Part shown: piece by piece, positions 17,395 to 27,279 of the stretch | Position numbering within the stretch: position 1 is the stretch's first letter | Layout of the letters: each line of letters opens with the position of its first letter | Assembly (NCBI RefSeq): GCF_040564635.1 | Contig: NZ_CP159837.1 | Location: 5,381,001-5,445,000 of the forward strand | Reading direction: 5' to 3' | From: Planktothricoides raciborskii GIHE-MW2 | Lineage (GTDB): Bacteria; Cyanobacteriota; Cyanobacteriia; Cyanobacteriales; Laspinemataceae | DNA: 64,000 nt | Program-made: the position numbers and the translations under genes | Notes under the pieces: model-generated | Database searches by the model: none | What the model was told of the DNA's origin: nothing | What the model saw: the letters and a program-made list of their open reading frames with translations, nothing else

Positions 17395-20300
17395 TCAGGT
17401 GAATTTTCTATAACTGGATACAACTTCCCACAGCCACTTCTTAATAGGCATAGGATGTTCTTCCAACGTGGCACCTAATATTTTTTCAGTCGATTCTGCC
17501 AACTGCAACCAATCATCAAAGCCTTCCCCACTGTGATTGCCATCATTATCTTCTAAAACTAAATTTGTTAGTAAAGCTAACCAAAGTAGGCATAGACTTA
17601 TTCTATTCCAATATTGATACTGACGATATCTGAGAAATGGTTGGGCTAAAATATTTTGAGCATTTTGTTGTAACTTGATTATTTGATCGATCCAATAATT
17701 TCTTCTCTCTATCTGAGAATTGACGATCGCCCAGGCTGCCACTTGAATTAACTCGATGCCATAAGATAAATCATAGAATATAGATTCGATGGTTTCATCT
17801 TCTTTTTTCTTTGGCTTATTACATTTTGAATACATTTGTATTTTAAACTTATTAAAAAGGAATGACAGCCAGAACTCTGTTACTCGATCAATACACAAAT
17901 TACCATCATCAACTAATGGCATTAGAAAATCTTCAGTTGTGGAAACTGACCAATCTCCTTCACTAGGCCCACTCAAACGATGTACCACTGTTTCAAAATC
18001 TGAATCGGATATAGTCGAAGGAAAGCATTGACGCATTTTAGTAAATATGTCTTGTCGGAGTTTCTTTAAGTCCTCATTCTCTGTTTTTTCTTGACAATTG
18101 GCTTTAGTCCTTAGTTCAAATATCCATTCAGCTAAGGTATAAAGTTGTTCTAATTCCGGTAGGACTGATAGAGTTGCAAAAACTTGATCGGAATCAACTT
18201 TGGAATAGTTGCCATAATACAGACTGCGAGCCGCAATAGCTCGCACTAATGGAATATCGCTTTTTAAGAAAGATGGCAAAAAATCACTATTTTTTGTATA
18301 TCCAAAGCGGATTTCTAGTAAATCAAGTATAACTTGCTTCAGCATGAAGGTAATTGTGTGTTGGTAATTACATTTCTTAACCTTTTCAGATTCATTGTCA
18401 GGTATATTGGCAAGAGCTTGTTGTAGCTTTGAGATAGTCTGAACGAGTTTTTCTGAATTTAAGGCTCCTAGAACTTGAGTTGCGTAACTGATGCCATTAT
18501 CTTCAAGGCAGATAGACCACATTTGCCAATCAACCGAGTTCAAAAGATAGTCAGATTTTCGGATAGCCTTGGCAAAATTTAATTTCATTAAATCTTTAAT
18601 CCTGTTAGCTTCAAGATGAGTATCTGCCTTAAATGATTTAATAGGCCAAGCTAACTGCTTAGGTATTTTTATGAGCATTTGCTCAAGTTTATTTGCTAGA
18701 ACGCTTCCATCAGAATCAATAATTTTATTGAGATCGCCATTCACATCACAACTGTGATTCAAAAAACTACAAATTTTTTGCCAAATTTGAGTAAATTCAG
18801 CTAAATCATTAGGATTAATCAGCCTTTCAATTAATTCATTGAGTTCGGTTTCTATTTCTAGAGTATCACTTGGATTCTCTTCGATTTCTCCATTCTGCTG
18901 ATTTGTATAAGATTCACCAAATGGATAAAGTTGGATAACCTTGTAGTTTTTATCAGGCGGTGGATTGCGTAGTTCTTGGATATATGCGGCAACATCTCCA
19001 AGAATATCATAAGGAATTGGCGTAATTAAGAGTGGATGGTTGCTAGTAGCGCCTTGAATAGAATTAGATAAATGATAACCAGCTTTCAGCTTGCCTTCAT
19101 TATTATAGACTATGATATAGCGATCGTGAAATAACTGATCGGCTTTCTCTGTTAAACTTCTGACATCTAAAAGGTTAAATTTTAGCCGAGATAACAACAA
19201 CTGTATATCAGTTCTATTACAGATTTCTTTAAGCCTTGTTGCCCGATTAGGTTCTCTGTCCAGGTTAGGATCCTCTGGATATGAAGAATTAGCTTGGGTA
19301 TTTGCCATAACGATGTATTCAGCTTGAACAGCACTGACTCTGGCAATCACTTCTGAGATTCCTGACTCATCAAAATATGGATCCACTATTAAAACTTTAC
19401 TTGCTGAGGCATCATCTGTTAAATATTGAAGCCACTTGAAAAAAGTAAATTTTCCAGGTTCATCAGATACCGAACCCCAACCATTTTTAATAAACAAACC
19501 TTCAGAAGGTTTAGAGAAAATAGTTTTAACCGATGAGTAAACCTCCTCACCTTCCATAATCCAAGGATCGATCTGGTTACTGCGGATAGGATACTGTTCA
19601 TAATGAGTTTGTGTAACGATCTCAGCTTGCTCAACTTGTTCCTTTAATTTTTTAGCTTTACCAGCCTCTTGAAGCCAATTTGATTTCATTCGGCCTTGAA
19701 ACCCTATTAATCCTTGATTAATCTTAATTTGCTTGAGCAGTGGAGATGAACTTTCATACCATATTTCTGCTACATCTTGCTCTTCTGCTTTTATCCAAAT
19801 TGTCACCATGTACTTAGTAATTTCCTGCTGAGTTTTGCAACTAACACACACATTTTTAGTTTCATCAACAATATCCAAAGTTTTTAAGCAATCAAGGCTA
19901 ACCTCACGATCGTTGTACAGACGGCAACGTATTGTAGCTTGCGTGCCTATTGGAATAGTTCCTGATGGAATTTCAATGGTTGCCTTGTAAGCAGGAGAGT
20001 CAAAGCTTATTTTTACGTTTGCTTTTTCATAATCATCGGCGGCGGGAAAGCAGAACCATTCGATATTGCCCAAGCGTTTGCTATCTGTACCACAAAAATC
20101 CAGCCCTGTTTCTTCCTTCAATTTAACAAGAAAATCCTTGACGAAATCATTGTATTGACTCGGATCTATATCATTGGGGGATTGAAAAAGATCCAGTTTT
20201 CCAAGACGACTAAGGGAACCGACAAAAGCTGGGACAACTTGATTAGGACTAGATATTGATTTAAGTTCATCCATTATGGTCATTTGAAACCATGTAGGTT

Positions 20301-20766
20301 GAACAAAAACCACTGGTCTAACCGAAAATAAATTAGCGACTGCTTGTGATGAAGGGGCAATACAAAATTGTCCACAAGGATGAGTTATACCCTTTCTTAA
20401 AGGTAAATTTAATTTAAACTGCTGACAGGCTGATGCTAAATCATTTCCATGACAAAGTTCTTTGATTAAATCAAAAATTACTTGGCCATGATGATGAAAA
20501 GTTAATTGATATAGTTTAAGTTTAGACTTGTCCAGTAATGTGCTGATAGACCAATAATTTAAATTACGAACCAATCTGGGGATAATCCAGGCATATATTA
20601 AACGATATTCTCTTGCGTTTTTACTCTTTTTTATTTCTAAAAGCCAAAGAGTAAAATCACAAGCATCCGAAGGATTACGGCTAAATAATCTAGACAAGCG
20701 ATTATCATTGCTTAGAGATTCTAAAGACTGCATTAAACTGGTAACTTTTTCAGATTTCATGGACAT
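17395..20766 (-). CDS. Large PLD-motif protein of candidate defence operon
   Basis: An 1123-residue cytoplasmic protein with no assigned family. Residues 1-350 are unrecognised and look like two folded units, the second beta-rich (VKISFDSPAYKATIEIPSG). Residues 455-600 look like a phospholipase-D-type nuclease half: a strand KVLIVDPYFDESGI, then LFHDRYIIVYNNEGKL and AGYHLSNSIQGA, the HDR-type variant of the HxK motif with H547. Residues 620-1123 are helical. The N-terminal half faintly recalls the VPA1262-type domain of putative defence proteins; that is memory, not a search. It is the third gene of a minus-strand set with the ATPase and winged-helix genes upstream, 278 bases after the ATPase. 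Intact frame. Confidence 0.75.
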   Translation of the reverse strand: MSMKSEKVTSLMQSLESLSNDNRLSRLFSRNPSDACDFTLWLLEIKKSKNAREYRLIYAWIIPRLVRNLNYWSISTLLDKSKLKLYQLTFHHHGQVIFDLIKELCHGNDLASACQQFKLNLPLRKGITHPCGQFCIAPSSQAVANLFSVRPVVFVQPTWFQMTIMDELKSISSPNQVVPAFVGSLSRLGKLDLFQSPNDIDPSQYNDFVKDFLVKLKEETGLDFCGTDSKRLGNIEWFCFPAADDYEKANVKISFDSPAYKATIEIPSGTIPIGTQATIRCRLYNDREVSLDCLKTLDIVDETKNVCVSCKTQQEITKYMVTIWIKAEEQDVAEIWYESSSPLLKQIKINQGLIGFQGRMKSNWLQEAGKAKKLKEQVEQAEIVTQTHYEQYPIRSNQIDPWIMEGEEVYSSVKTIFSKPSEGLFIKNGWGSVSDEPGKFTFFKWLQYLTDDASASKVLIVDPYFDESGISEVIARVSAVQAEYIVMANTQANSSYPEDPNLDREPNRATRLKEICNRTDIQLLLSRLKFNLLDVRSLTEKADQLFHDRYIIVYNNEGKLKAGYHLSNSIQGATSNHPLLITPIPYDILGDVAAYIQELRNPPPDKNYKVIQLYPFGESYTNQQNGEIEENPSDTLEIETELNELIERLINPNDLAEFTQIWQKICSFLNHSCDVNGDLNKIIDSDGSVLANKLEQMLIKIPKQLAWPIKSFKADTHLEANRIKDLMKLNFAKAIRKSDYLLNSVDWQMWSICLEDNGISYATQVLGALNSEKLVQTISKLQQALANIPDNESEKVKKCNYQHTITFMLKQVILDLLEIRFGYTKNSDFLPSFLKSDIPLVRAIAARSLYYGNYSKVDSDQVFATLSVLPELEQLYTLAEWIFELRTKANCQEKTENEDLKKLRQDIFTKMRQCFPSTISDSDFETVVHRLSGPSEGDWSVSTTEDFLMPLVDDGNLCIDRVTEFWLSFLFNKFKIQMYSKCNKPKKKEDETIESIFYDLSYGIELIQVAAWAIVNSQIERRNYWIDQIIKLQQNAQNILAQPFLRYRQYQYWNRISLCLLWLALLTNLVLEDNDGNHSGEGFDDWLQLAESTEKILGATLEEHPMPIKKWLWEVVSSYRKFT

Positions 20767-21044
20767 AATTTTGGCTCGGTAATAATTGGTTAATATCTAG
20801 ATTATAATATATATAATATTGCTCTATATCAGCATAAATATTAATTGCTTATTTCACCAACGCGAGTGAAACCGGATAAACCAGCTAAATTTACTCGAAA
20901 AACACAAAAAACACAGCGATTGCTCAGAAGAAAAAAATCAAAAACGATTTCTACCTATGAGTGTCATCTTCGATAATTCGCTTTTTCAGATCATTGTTCG
21001 TAAACGTAAATCCAGATAATTTAACTAACCATAAATTTTCTATA
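20767..21044. other. Spacer inside the candidate defence operon
   Basis: A 278-base gap between the ATPase stop and the PLD-gene start, AT-rich, with ATATAATATATATAAT sequence near 20800-20820 that could provide a -10 element for the PLD gene on the minus strand. No open frame of note. Confidence 0.5.
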
Positions 21045-22829
21045 CTAAAAGCAAATTTCTCCATCTTCCAGCTTTTTCTGTATTTTGGCTTTAAGGTTTG
21101 GAGTAGATTTCAGAATCGAAGTTAGTTCATCTATATTTTTATAAGGTCTAGACTTTATTAGCTTGTCAATCGTTGTTGCATTCATGCGTGTTCCTTTCAT
21201 CGCCTTGACAATCGATGCTTTATCTGCCTTATTTAGGTTAACAGCACTATTGTCCGAGATTACTTTATCATCTTGACTTGCATCATTATCTTGACTTGCA
21301 TCATTATCTTGACTTTCGTCATTATCTTGATTTACGCCATTGTTATTATTATTTGAGCTATCAACTACTTTATCAGACTGGATAAACTCAATATTTTGAA
21401 TCTCCAACTTGCGTCGTAAGAGAGGTGGACAAGATGGCGCAATCATAAAAGCGACATCTGGTGGATTGCCATCATCGATAGGTTTAAAGTCAACATCTTT
21501 CAACCAGGTGTTAAAAGTTTCTAAGTGTTTGCTTAAAAGCTCATAGTTTTTAGCTTCACCAAAGCCTCTAGCAACACAATTATTGTTATGATGTAGCTCT
21601 ATGTAGCAATCAAAAGCATGACCTGCGAGTATCGTTGTAGTGGAAACCGAGGATAAACTGTATGATTTCTGTCTGAGATACTTATCCCATTTTTGTCTAC
21701 ATTGAGATTCCACTAACTCACGAGCATTTCCTTCAAAACTTTTTTCCGGTTCTTCGCTAAAATACTTTTCATAAATTTCCATAACGGCTGTAGCGTAGTC
21801 TTGGCAAAATCCCCTTAAGTTTTTTGGGATATTTAATGGAATTTCTTTAATTTCCCGCCATGCCATCGGAAAATTTTGATATCCTTTGAATGCTCCTTCT
21901 ATTCGCCCATCTATTTGATCTCTTATCTGTTCAAATTCATTACCGTACCCTGGATGTAGATTAATAACGTTTTTTCCTACTAAGCTTTCTATTACCGGAT
22001 CTTCAGTAATAAAACTTTGAGTATTCTCTGAAGTTCCAACTAGATAAATAAAAAGACGAATTTTTGAGTGAAATTGTTGAGAGACTCTCTTAATTATGGC
22101 TTTAAGCAACGATCGGGTTTCTTGAATCTCATTAGGATAGTTTTGTAATGAATCTAGTTCATCAATCAAATAAGCAAACGTACATCGTGGCTCTGTTTTT
22201 GATACTTCATCAATCAAGTCAAAGAAAAATTCTTCAAAACTAACTCCAATTTCCGCAAAATAATTTAAAAAATTCATCCGAAAAGGATTCGGTTTGTTTC
22301 TTGCTACTTTTGCTACTAAGTCATTAACTTTTGATACTTCTAAGTAATCTTTTAATATATTTTCAGTGACATTTTTAATTGATGAATTTGAATTGTTTAG
22401 TAATTGCCAAAAAGTTTTGGCAAGAATGTAGCAATATAACTTTACGCTGAAAGTTTGCTGACCACCCAATGAGAGTAAATCAGATAGCTGAAAACGGATG
22501 ACAACAGAAAAATCTTGGTAAGTTGCTTTAGTTTTAGTTAGCTCATCTAGATAAGTTAGCAGGGAAGTTTTCCCACTTCCCTTTAAGGCTGCGACAAATC
22601 GAAAAGTAAAGTATCCCTCATCAAAACTATGTTTAAGATCGTCTTGAAGTAACTCCGTAATATTATTGACGGGGCGTCCCGATAAGCTTTGTGCAGTGGA
22701 TCCTTTGCCTTCAGATGCGGGAAGCCTGACAACCCTTTCAATCCAAATATCCTCAATCAATCCCTCACCGGCTTTAACTTGTTGAAGAAAATCTTTGATA
22801 AACTTTTTCTTTCCTGCATCTTCAGGCAT
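21045..22829 (-). CDS. ATPase with nuclease-like and HhH domains, candidate defence operon
   Basis: 594 residues. Walker A is AALKGSGKTSLL (about 80-91) and Walker B TFAYLIDELDSLQ (217-229), then YLVGTSENTQ as a likely sensor: an ORC/STAND-like AAA ATPase. Residues 395-485 look like a PD-(D/E)xK nuclease fold: HAFDCYIEL (D407), then GFGEAKNYE (E425, K427), a helix HLETFNTWL, and VAFMIAPSCPP. Next is a Ser/Asp/Asn/Gln-rich linker made by an 18-base tandem repeat (about 21269-21342), and then a C-terminal helix-hairpin-helix-like segment (NKADKASIVKAMKGTRMNA, IDKLIKSRPYKNIDEL). The start is 3 bases after the winged-helix gene's stop. The nuclease fold is my inference from motif spacing. Confidence 0.72.
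   Translation of the reverse strand: MPEDAGKKKFIKDFLQQVKAGEGLIEDIWIERVVRLPASEGKGSTAQSLSGRPVNNITELLQDDLKHSFDEGYFTFRFVAALKGSGKTSLLTYLDELTKTKATYQDFSVVIRFQLSDLLSLGGQQTFSVKLYCYILAKTFWQLLNNSNSSIKNVTENILKDYLEVSKVNDLVAKVARNKPNPFRMNFLNYFAEIGVSFEEFFFDLIDEVSKTEPRCTFAYLIDELDSLQNYPNEIQETRSLLKAIIKRVSQQFHSKIRLFIYLVGTSENTQSFITEDPVIESLVGKNVINLHPGYGNEFEQIRDQIDGRIEGAFKGYQNFPMAWREIKEIPLNIPKNLRGFCQDYATAVMEIYEKYFSEEPEKSFEGNARELVESQCRQKWDKYLRQKSYSLSSVSTTTILAGHAFDCYIELHHNNNCVARGFGEAKNYELLSKHLETFNTWLKDVDFKPIDDGNPPDVAFMIAPSCPPLLRRKLEIQNIEFIQSDKVVDSSNNNNNGVNQDNDESQDNDASQDNDASQDDKVISDNSAVNLNKADKASIVKAMKGTRMNATTIDKLIKSRPYKNIDELTSILKSTPNLKAKIQKKLEDGEICF
21269..21342. repeat. 18-bp in-frame tandem repeat inside the ATPase gene
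   Basis: Three to four copies of an 18-base unit, TTATCTTGACTTGCATCA on the plus strand, encode an Asn-Asp-Ala/Glu-Ser-Gln-Asp linker. The period is a multiple of three, so length changes keep the frame. Confidence 0.8.
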
Positions 22830-22832
22830 AAT

Positions 22833-23411
22833 TTATTCCACCCATTGAATCAATTCATTACCTTTTTCCACTACAGCAAAAATCTTTTCTGTTGACTTAA
22901 GCAAGTTAAAATACTGATTAGTTTTCTGCTGAGAAATTGAGTTTTGTTCCATGAACTTCTGGCAAAGCACTTTACTGTGAATAGCCACAACGCCCCGCAT
23001 TTCTTGTTGTCTTCTTTCTTCAAAGTAAAGTGCTTTAAATTTTTCCTCAAATTCCTCAAAGGACATTTCTTCAGATGAGGTAATTTGAGAATTAGATTCG
23101 CAAGCTTCCTGAATACAAGTTAGCAAAGTATTTAAAACTTTTGGCCCTTTCACCGAATCGAATCTATAATCAGTAGTCGCTAGGTTATCTAAGAGAACTT
23201 TCGCTCCTTTCTCTGTTACGGAAAAGCGCCATCTATTGGCTTGCTCTATCAAACCCCGATCTGCCAGATCGGAATAGATATTTTCTGCTTGTCCCTGCCA
23301 CTTTTTCGGCAAATAGGATTTGATCTTGCCTTTTGTCACCGTACCGACTTCTTCTGTATATGCTCTAGCGTAGAGCAGATAGATTTGTTGTTCCGTAGTC
23401 AGTTCAATCAT
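22833..23411 (-). CDS. Winged-helix protein, first gene of candidate defence operon
   Basis: 192 residues from the ATG at 23411 (MIELTTEQQIYLLYARAYTE). I prefer this start because GGGAGGA lies 5-6 bases upstream; the frame is open to 23516 but lacks a better site. Residues 1-85 look like a winged helix: KGKIKSYLPKKWQGQ, then IYSDLADRGLIEQAN and RWRFSVTEKGAKVLLDNL. The C-terminal half is helical and charged (MSFEEFEEKFKALYFEERRQ). Probably a DNA-binding sensor, regulator or adaptor for the ATPase, which starts 3 bases after its stop. No family assigned. Confidence 0.7.
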   Translation of the reverse strand: MIELTTEQQIYLLYARAYTEEVGTVTKGKIKSYLPKKWQGQAENIYSDLADRGLIEQANRWRFSVTEKGAKVLLDNLATTDYRFDSVKGPKVLNTLLTCIQEACESNSQITSSEEMSFEEFEEKFKALYFEERRQQEMRGVVAIHSKVLCQKFMEQNSISQQKTNQYFNLLKSTEKIFAVVEKGNELIQWVE

Positions 23412-23969
23412 GTTGTCCTCCCACTCAATAGTATAATACAACTTGGGCAACTTGGGGTGAGATACCGTCAGGCAGTTGTTAGAGGTGTAATCGCTCAACT
23501 GGAGGCGACGATTCAAACCGTTGCGATAAATAGATATCCCTTAAGGGCGCTCGGAAATGATCCCCAACTCTAGAACCCCGTCTATCTGACTGTACCCACA
23601 AAACCTTTGATCGAATAAATATTATAATATCCGATCGCGCAATTGAGGAGCGACGATGCCACGGTAGCGATCGCTTTAATTATCCGTTAGTGGTGGGGCA
23701 ATAGGTGACAAATGGATAGAATAGCTGGATGACCCGATCGCACTTTTCCATAAACAGGCGATCGCTACTATACCACCGCAAAAGGCGATCGCTTTTCCCT
23801 GATTTTCGCGATCGCGCAACCATCCAGCGCCAAAGCGATCGGCGCCGTGGTAAAATGGAAAAATAAATTCAATAGTTTTTTCTGTCAAAGTCTGAATTAT
23901 GGGCTGAAAGTAGTTATCGACAAATAAAAAGTTACAAAAAATACTAAACCTTGAAAATTAAAAACAACT
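23412..23969. other. Spacer rich in HIP1 sites, with a hicBA ghost
   Basis: No intact gene. From about 23630 to 23850 it has dense GCGATCGC/GCGATCG motifs and includes the hicBA ghost listed separately. The stretch just upstream of 23411 should hold the promoter of the winged-helix/ATPase/PLD operon. Confidence 0.5.
23675..23732 (+). pseudogene. Second ghost of a hicB-hicA junction
   Basis: TTAATTATCCGTTAGTGGTG then GGGCAATAGGTGACAAATGG and ATAGAATAGCTGGAT match the junction of hicB and hicA at 15190-15255. It shares with the ghost at 14868 changes (GGTGGGGCAATAGGTGAC) absent from the intact pair, so both ghosts come from a second hicBA lineage. Confidence 0.65.
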
Positions 23970-24266
23970 ATGAATAGTACAGACAATTCCCCCAGGTCAG
24001 ATAAATCATCGGCAGTGGCGATATCTATAACAAAATTACAAGACCAGCTTAATGATTTACTCAAGCAACTATCGCCAGAACGATTACAAGTGCTGGTTGA
24101 TTTTGCCGCTTATCTGGCTGATACTGAAAGCGAAACTGCAACCCAAGAACTCTTGGCAATTCCTGGATTGCTAGAACGAATTAAGCAAAATCAAGCAACC
24201 CCTAAAACCGATTACACAAACTGGAGAAACATTCGCTCTGATGTATTAAGTAGTAGGGTGGGTTAG
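23970..24266 (+). CDS. Orphan antitoxin-like protein with repeat-derived end
   Basis: 98 residues. The core LQDQLNDLLKQLSPERLQVL, VDFAAYLADTESE and a tail LLAIPGLLERIKQN, DYTNWRNIRSDVL match a common cyanobacterial antitoxin type normally followed at once by a RelE/ParE-like toxin gene. Here the gene runs straight into the GTAGGGTGGGTTAGGC repeat at 24253, which supplies the last residues (SSRVG) and the stop. No toxin gene follows. So the repeat or a deletion removed the toxin, and the antitoxin may survive alone. Confidence 0.65.
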   Translation: MNSTDNSPRSDKSSAVAISITKLQDQLNDLLKQLSPERLQVLVDFAAYLADTESETATQELLAIPGLLERIKQNQATPKTDYTNWRNIRSDVLSSRVG

Positions 24267-24493
24267 GCGGCCATAAATAATCGCAAAAAACCGTGGTATT
24301 TTTATCCGCCGTAACCCACCATTATGCCATGAATTCAGGCGCAGGCGCAAGCATTGCGCCCCTACTCACGAATAGTTATAACGGTAGTCTCTTTGTGTTT
24401 TCTTAATGTTATCTCTAGATTAAATATAAGCGGAAAAATAGGCGATCGCTCTTTCACAACCTTTCACAACCGGCAAATAAACCTGGTTTCCTA
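24253..24493. repeat. GTAGGGTGGGTTAGGC repeat element, copy 3
   Basis: Left arm GTAGGGTGGGTTAGGCGG and right arm CCGCCGTAACCCACC (ending 24320). The middle holds an extra GGCGCAAGCATTGCGCCCCTA insertion, split here as GGCGCAAGCATTG and CGCCCCTA, not present in copies 1 and 2. Then come TTATCTCTAGATTAAATA and the CTTTCACAACCTTTCACAAC block shared with copy 2, ending in a decayed AAACCTGGTTT palindrome. The nested insert shows that repeats insert into repeats here. Confidence 0.75.
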
Positions 24494-24595
24494 CGAGCCT
24501 TTGGGCTAGGGAACAAAGACTTAACCAAAGAAACCCGGTTTCTGACATTTGAGGTGATCGCGAACTTACCCCATTTAATTTCTGTATTTTGAAAC

Positions 24596-24703
24596 TTATT
24601 TTGTTAAAATTTGTTCCAAATCTCTTACCAAAGGGGCGAGATCATTTTTCACTGTATCTTCTATCATATGTCCAATATAAACGCGGTCATTTTTTTGCGA
24701 CAT
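24596..24703 (-). pseudogene. Internally deleted HepT (DUF86) remnant
   Basis: A 35-residue frame from the ATG at 24703 reads MSQKNDRVYIGHM and then IEDTVKNDLAPLVRDLEQIL. The first part is the usual N-terminus of HepT (RDDRVYLGHM...) and the second is the usual C-terminus (W-TVQ-DLPPLI-ELE-IL). About 70 middle residues, including the catalytic Rx4-6H motif, are missing in frame. No intact MntA partner lies upstream. The protein, if made, cannot be an active HepT ribonuclease. Confidence 0.6.
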
Positions 24704-24798
24704 AACAAACCTCTGCTATCGATTTGCGACTCATTGACTATTTTGAAATCTAGTCAATCGTCTTGGTTTAACCTAATCATTTTACCTGTTAATGAAAG

Positions 24799-25104
24799 TT
24801 AACTTTTATTTTCAATGCGTTTGATTCTTGCTTCTAAAGCCTGTAGCTTTTCCTCTAAATTCAGATGATCTGACTCGTTGGTTAAACTATAACCAATTAG
24901 GCGATCGAGAATGTCTCTTTGTCGGATCGACTGTTCCGCCAAATCTCCATATTTTTTAATCAATTCATTCAGAACATCTTTTTGAGCTTCTTGACTAGCT
25001 CTAAATTCCGCTTGGCTTTGCTTGAGTTCGATTTGGCTTTCCTGAAGTTCTCTTTGCACCGCCAACATTCCTTCGATGATTTTTTGCATTTCTTCAAAAG
25101 TCAT
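24799..25104 (-). CDS. Coiled-coil protein of unknown function
   Basis: 101 residues, almost all helical and charged: MTFEEMQKIIEGMLAVQREL, then heptad-like QIELKQSQAEFRAS and a C-terminal LEEKLQALEARIKRIEN. Proteins of this type are frequent in filamentous cyanobacteria and have no assigned role. The middle LIGYSLTNESDHLNLEEKL breaks the coil. It has its own promoter region upstream, with three direct TATTCTAGATAAA repeats at about 25165-25210. No clear partner gene. Confidence 0.6.
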   Translation of the reverse strand: MTFEEMQKIIEGMLAVQRELQESQIELKQSQAEFRASQEAQKDVLNELIKKYGDLAEQSIRQRDILDRLIGYSLTNESDHLNLEEKLQALEARIKRIENKS

Positions 25105-25251
25105 GGCTGCTTCTCCTCGGTTATGTTTTGTTTGATGTGTAAAAAGTCAATTATTCCGGATCAATACTCTAGATAAATATTCTAGATAAATATTCTAGAT
25201 AAATATTCTAGCCCAGATTACAGCGTTTTTCCGATGCGATCGATCCGCCCT

Positions 25252-25442
25252 GTAGGGGCGAAGCATTCCGGCCAAAATTTCGGGTTAAACACAGGAATTT
25301 TTTACCGGAATGCTTCGCCCCTAGCATTCCGGCCAAGATTTCGGGTTAAACACAGGAATTTTTTACCGGAATGCTTCGCCCCTAGCATTCCAGCCAATAT
25401 TTCGGGTTAAACACAGGAATTTTTTACCGGAATGCTTCGCCC
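25252..25442. repeat. 61-bp tandem array of GCGAAGCATTCCGG hairpins, three copies
   Basis: The unit starts at 25263, 25324 and 25385. Each copy has the arms GCATTCCGGCC and CCGGAATGC around CGGGTTAAACACAGGAATTT, and the array is bordered by GTAGGGGCGAAGC and GCTTCGCCC, so each unit can fold back on itself. The same outer arms occur at 47606 (four copies, different core) and 53964 (one copy). Confidence 0.88.
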
Positions 25443-25470
25443 GAACCCAAGATTTAAGATAAAAACCAAA

Positions 25471-25504
25471 AAAATAGGGCAGGCATTTGCCTACCCTATT
25501 TTTA
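25471..25504 (-). terminator. groEL terminator
   Basis: Stem AATAGGGCAGGCA / TGCCTACCCTATT with a run of T on the minus-strand 3' side, 43 bases after the groEL stop. Fits an intrinsic terminator of groESL. Confidence 0.8.
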
Positions 25505-25546
25505 TCAGGGGTTAAACTTAATTAACGCCAATCAACCACTTAAGAA

Positions 25547-27208
<1,662 letters not shown>

Positions 27209-27279
27209 TTATTGGTGTTATGGTTTGAAGTCAGTCAATTGATATAGAGAATTGACTGGATAGATAAAGATTTTTTAGA

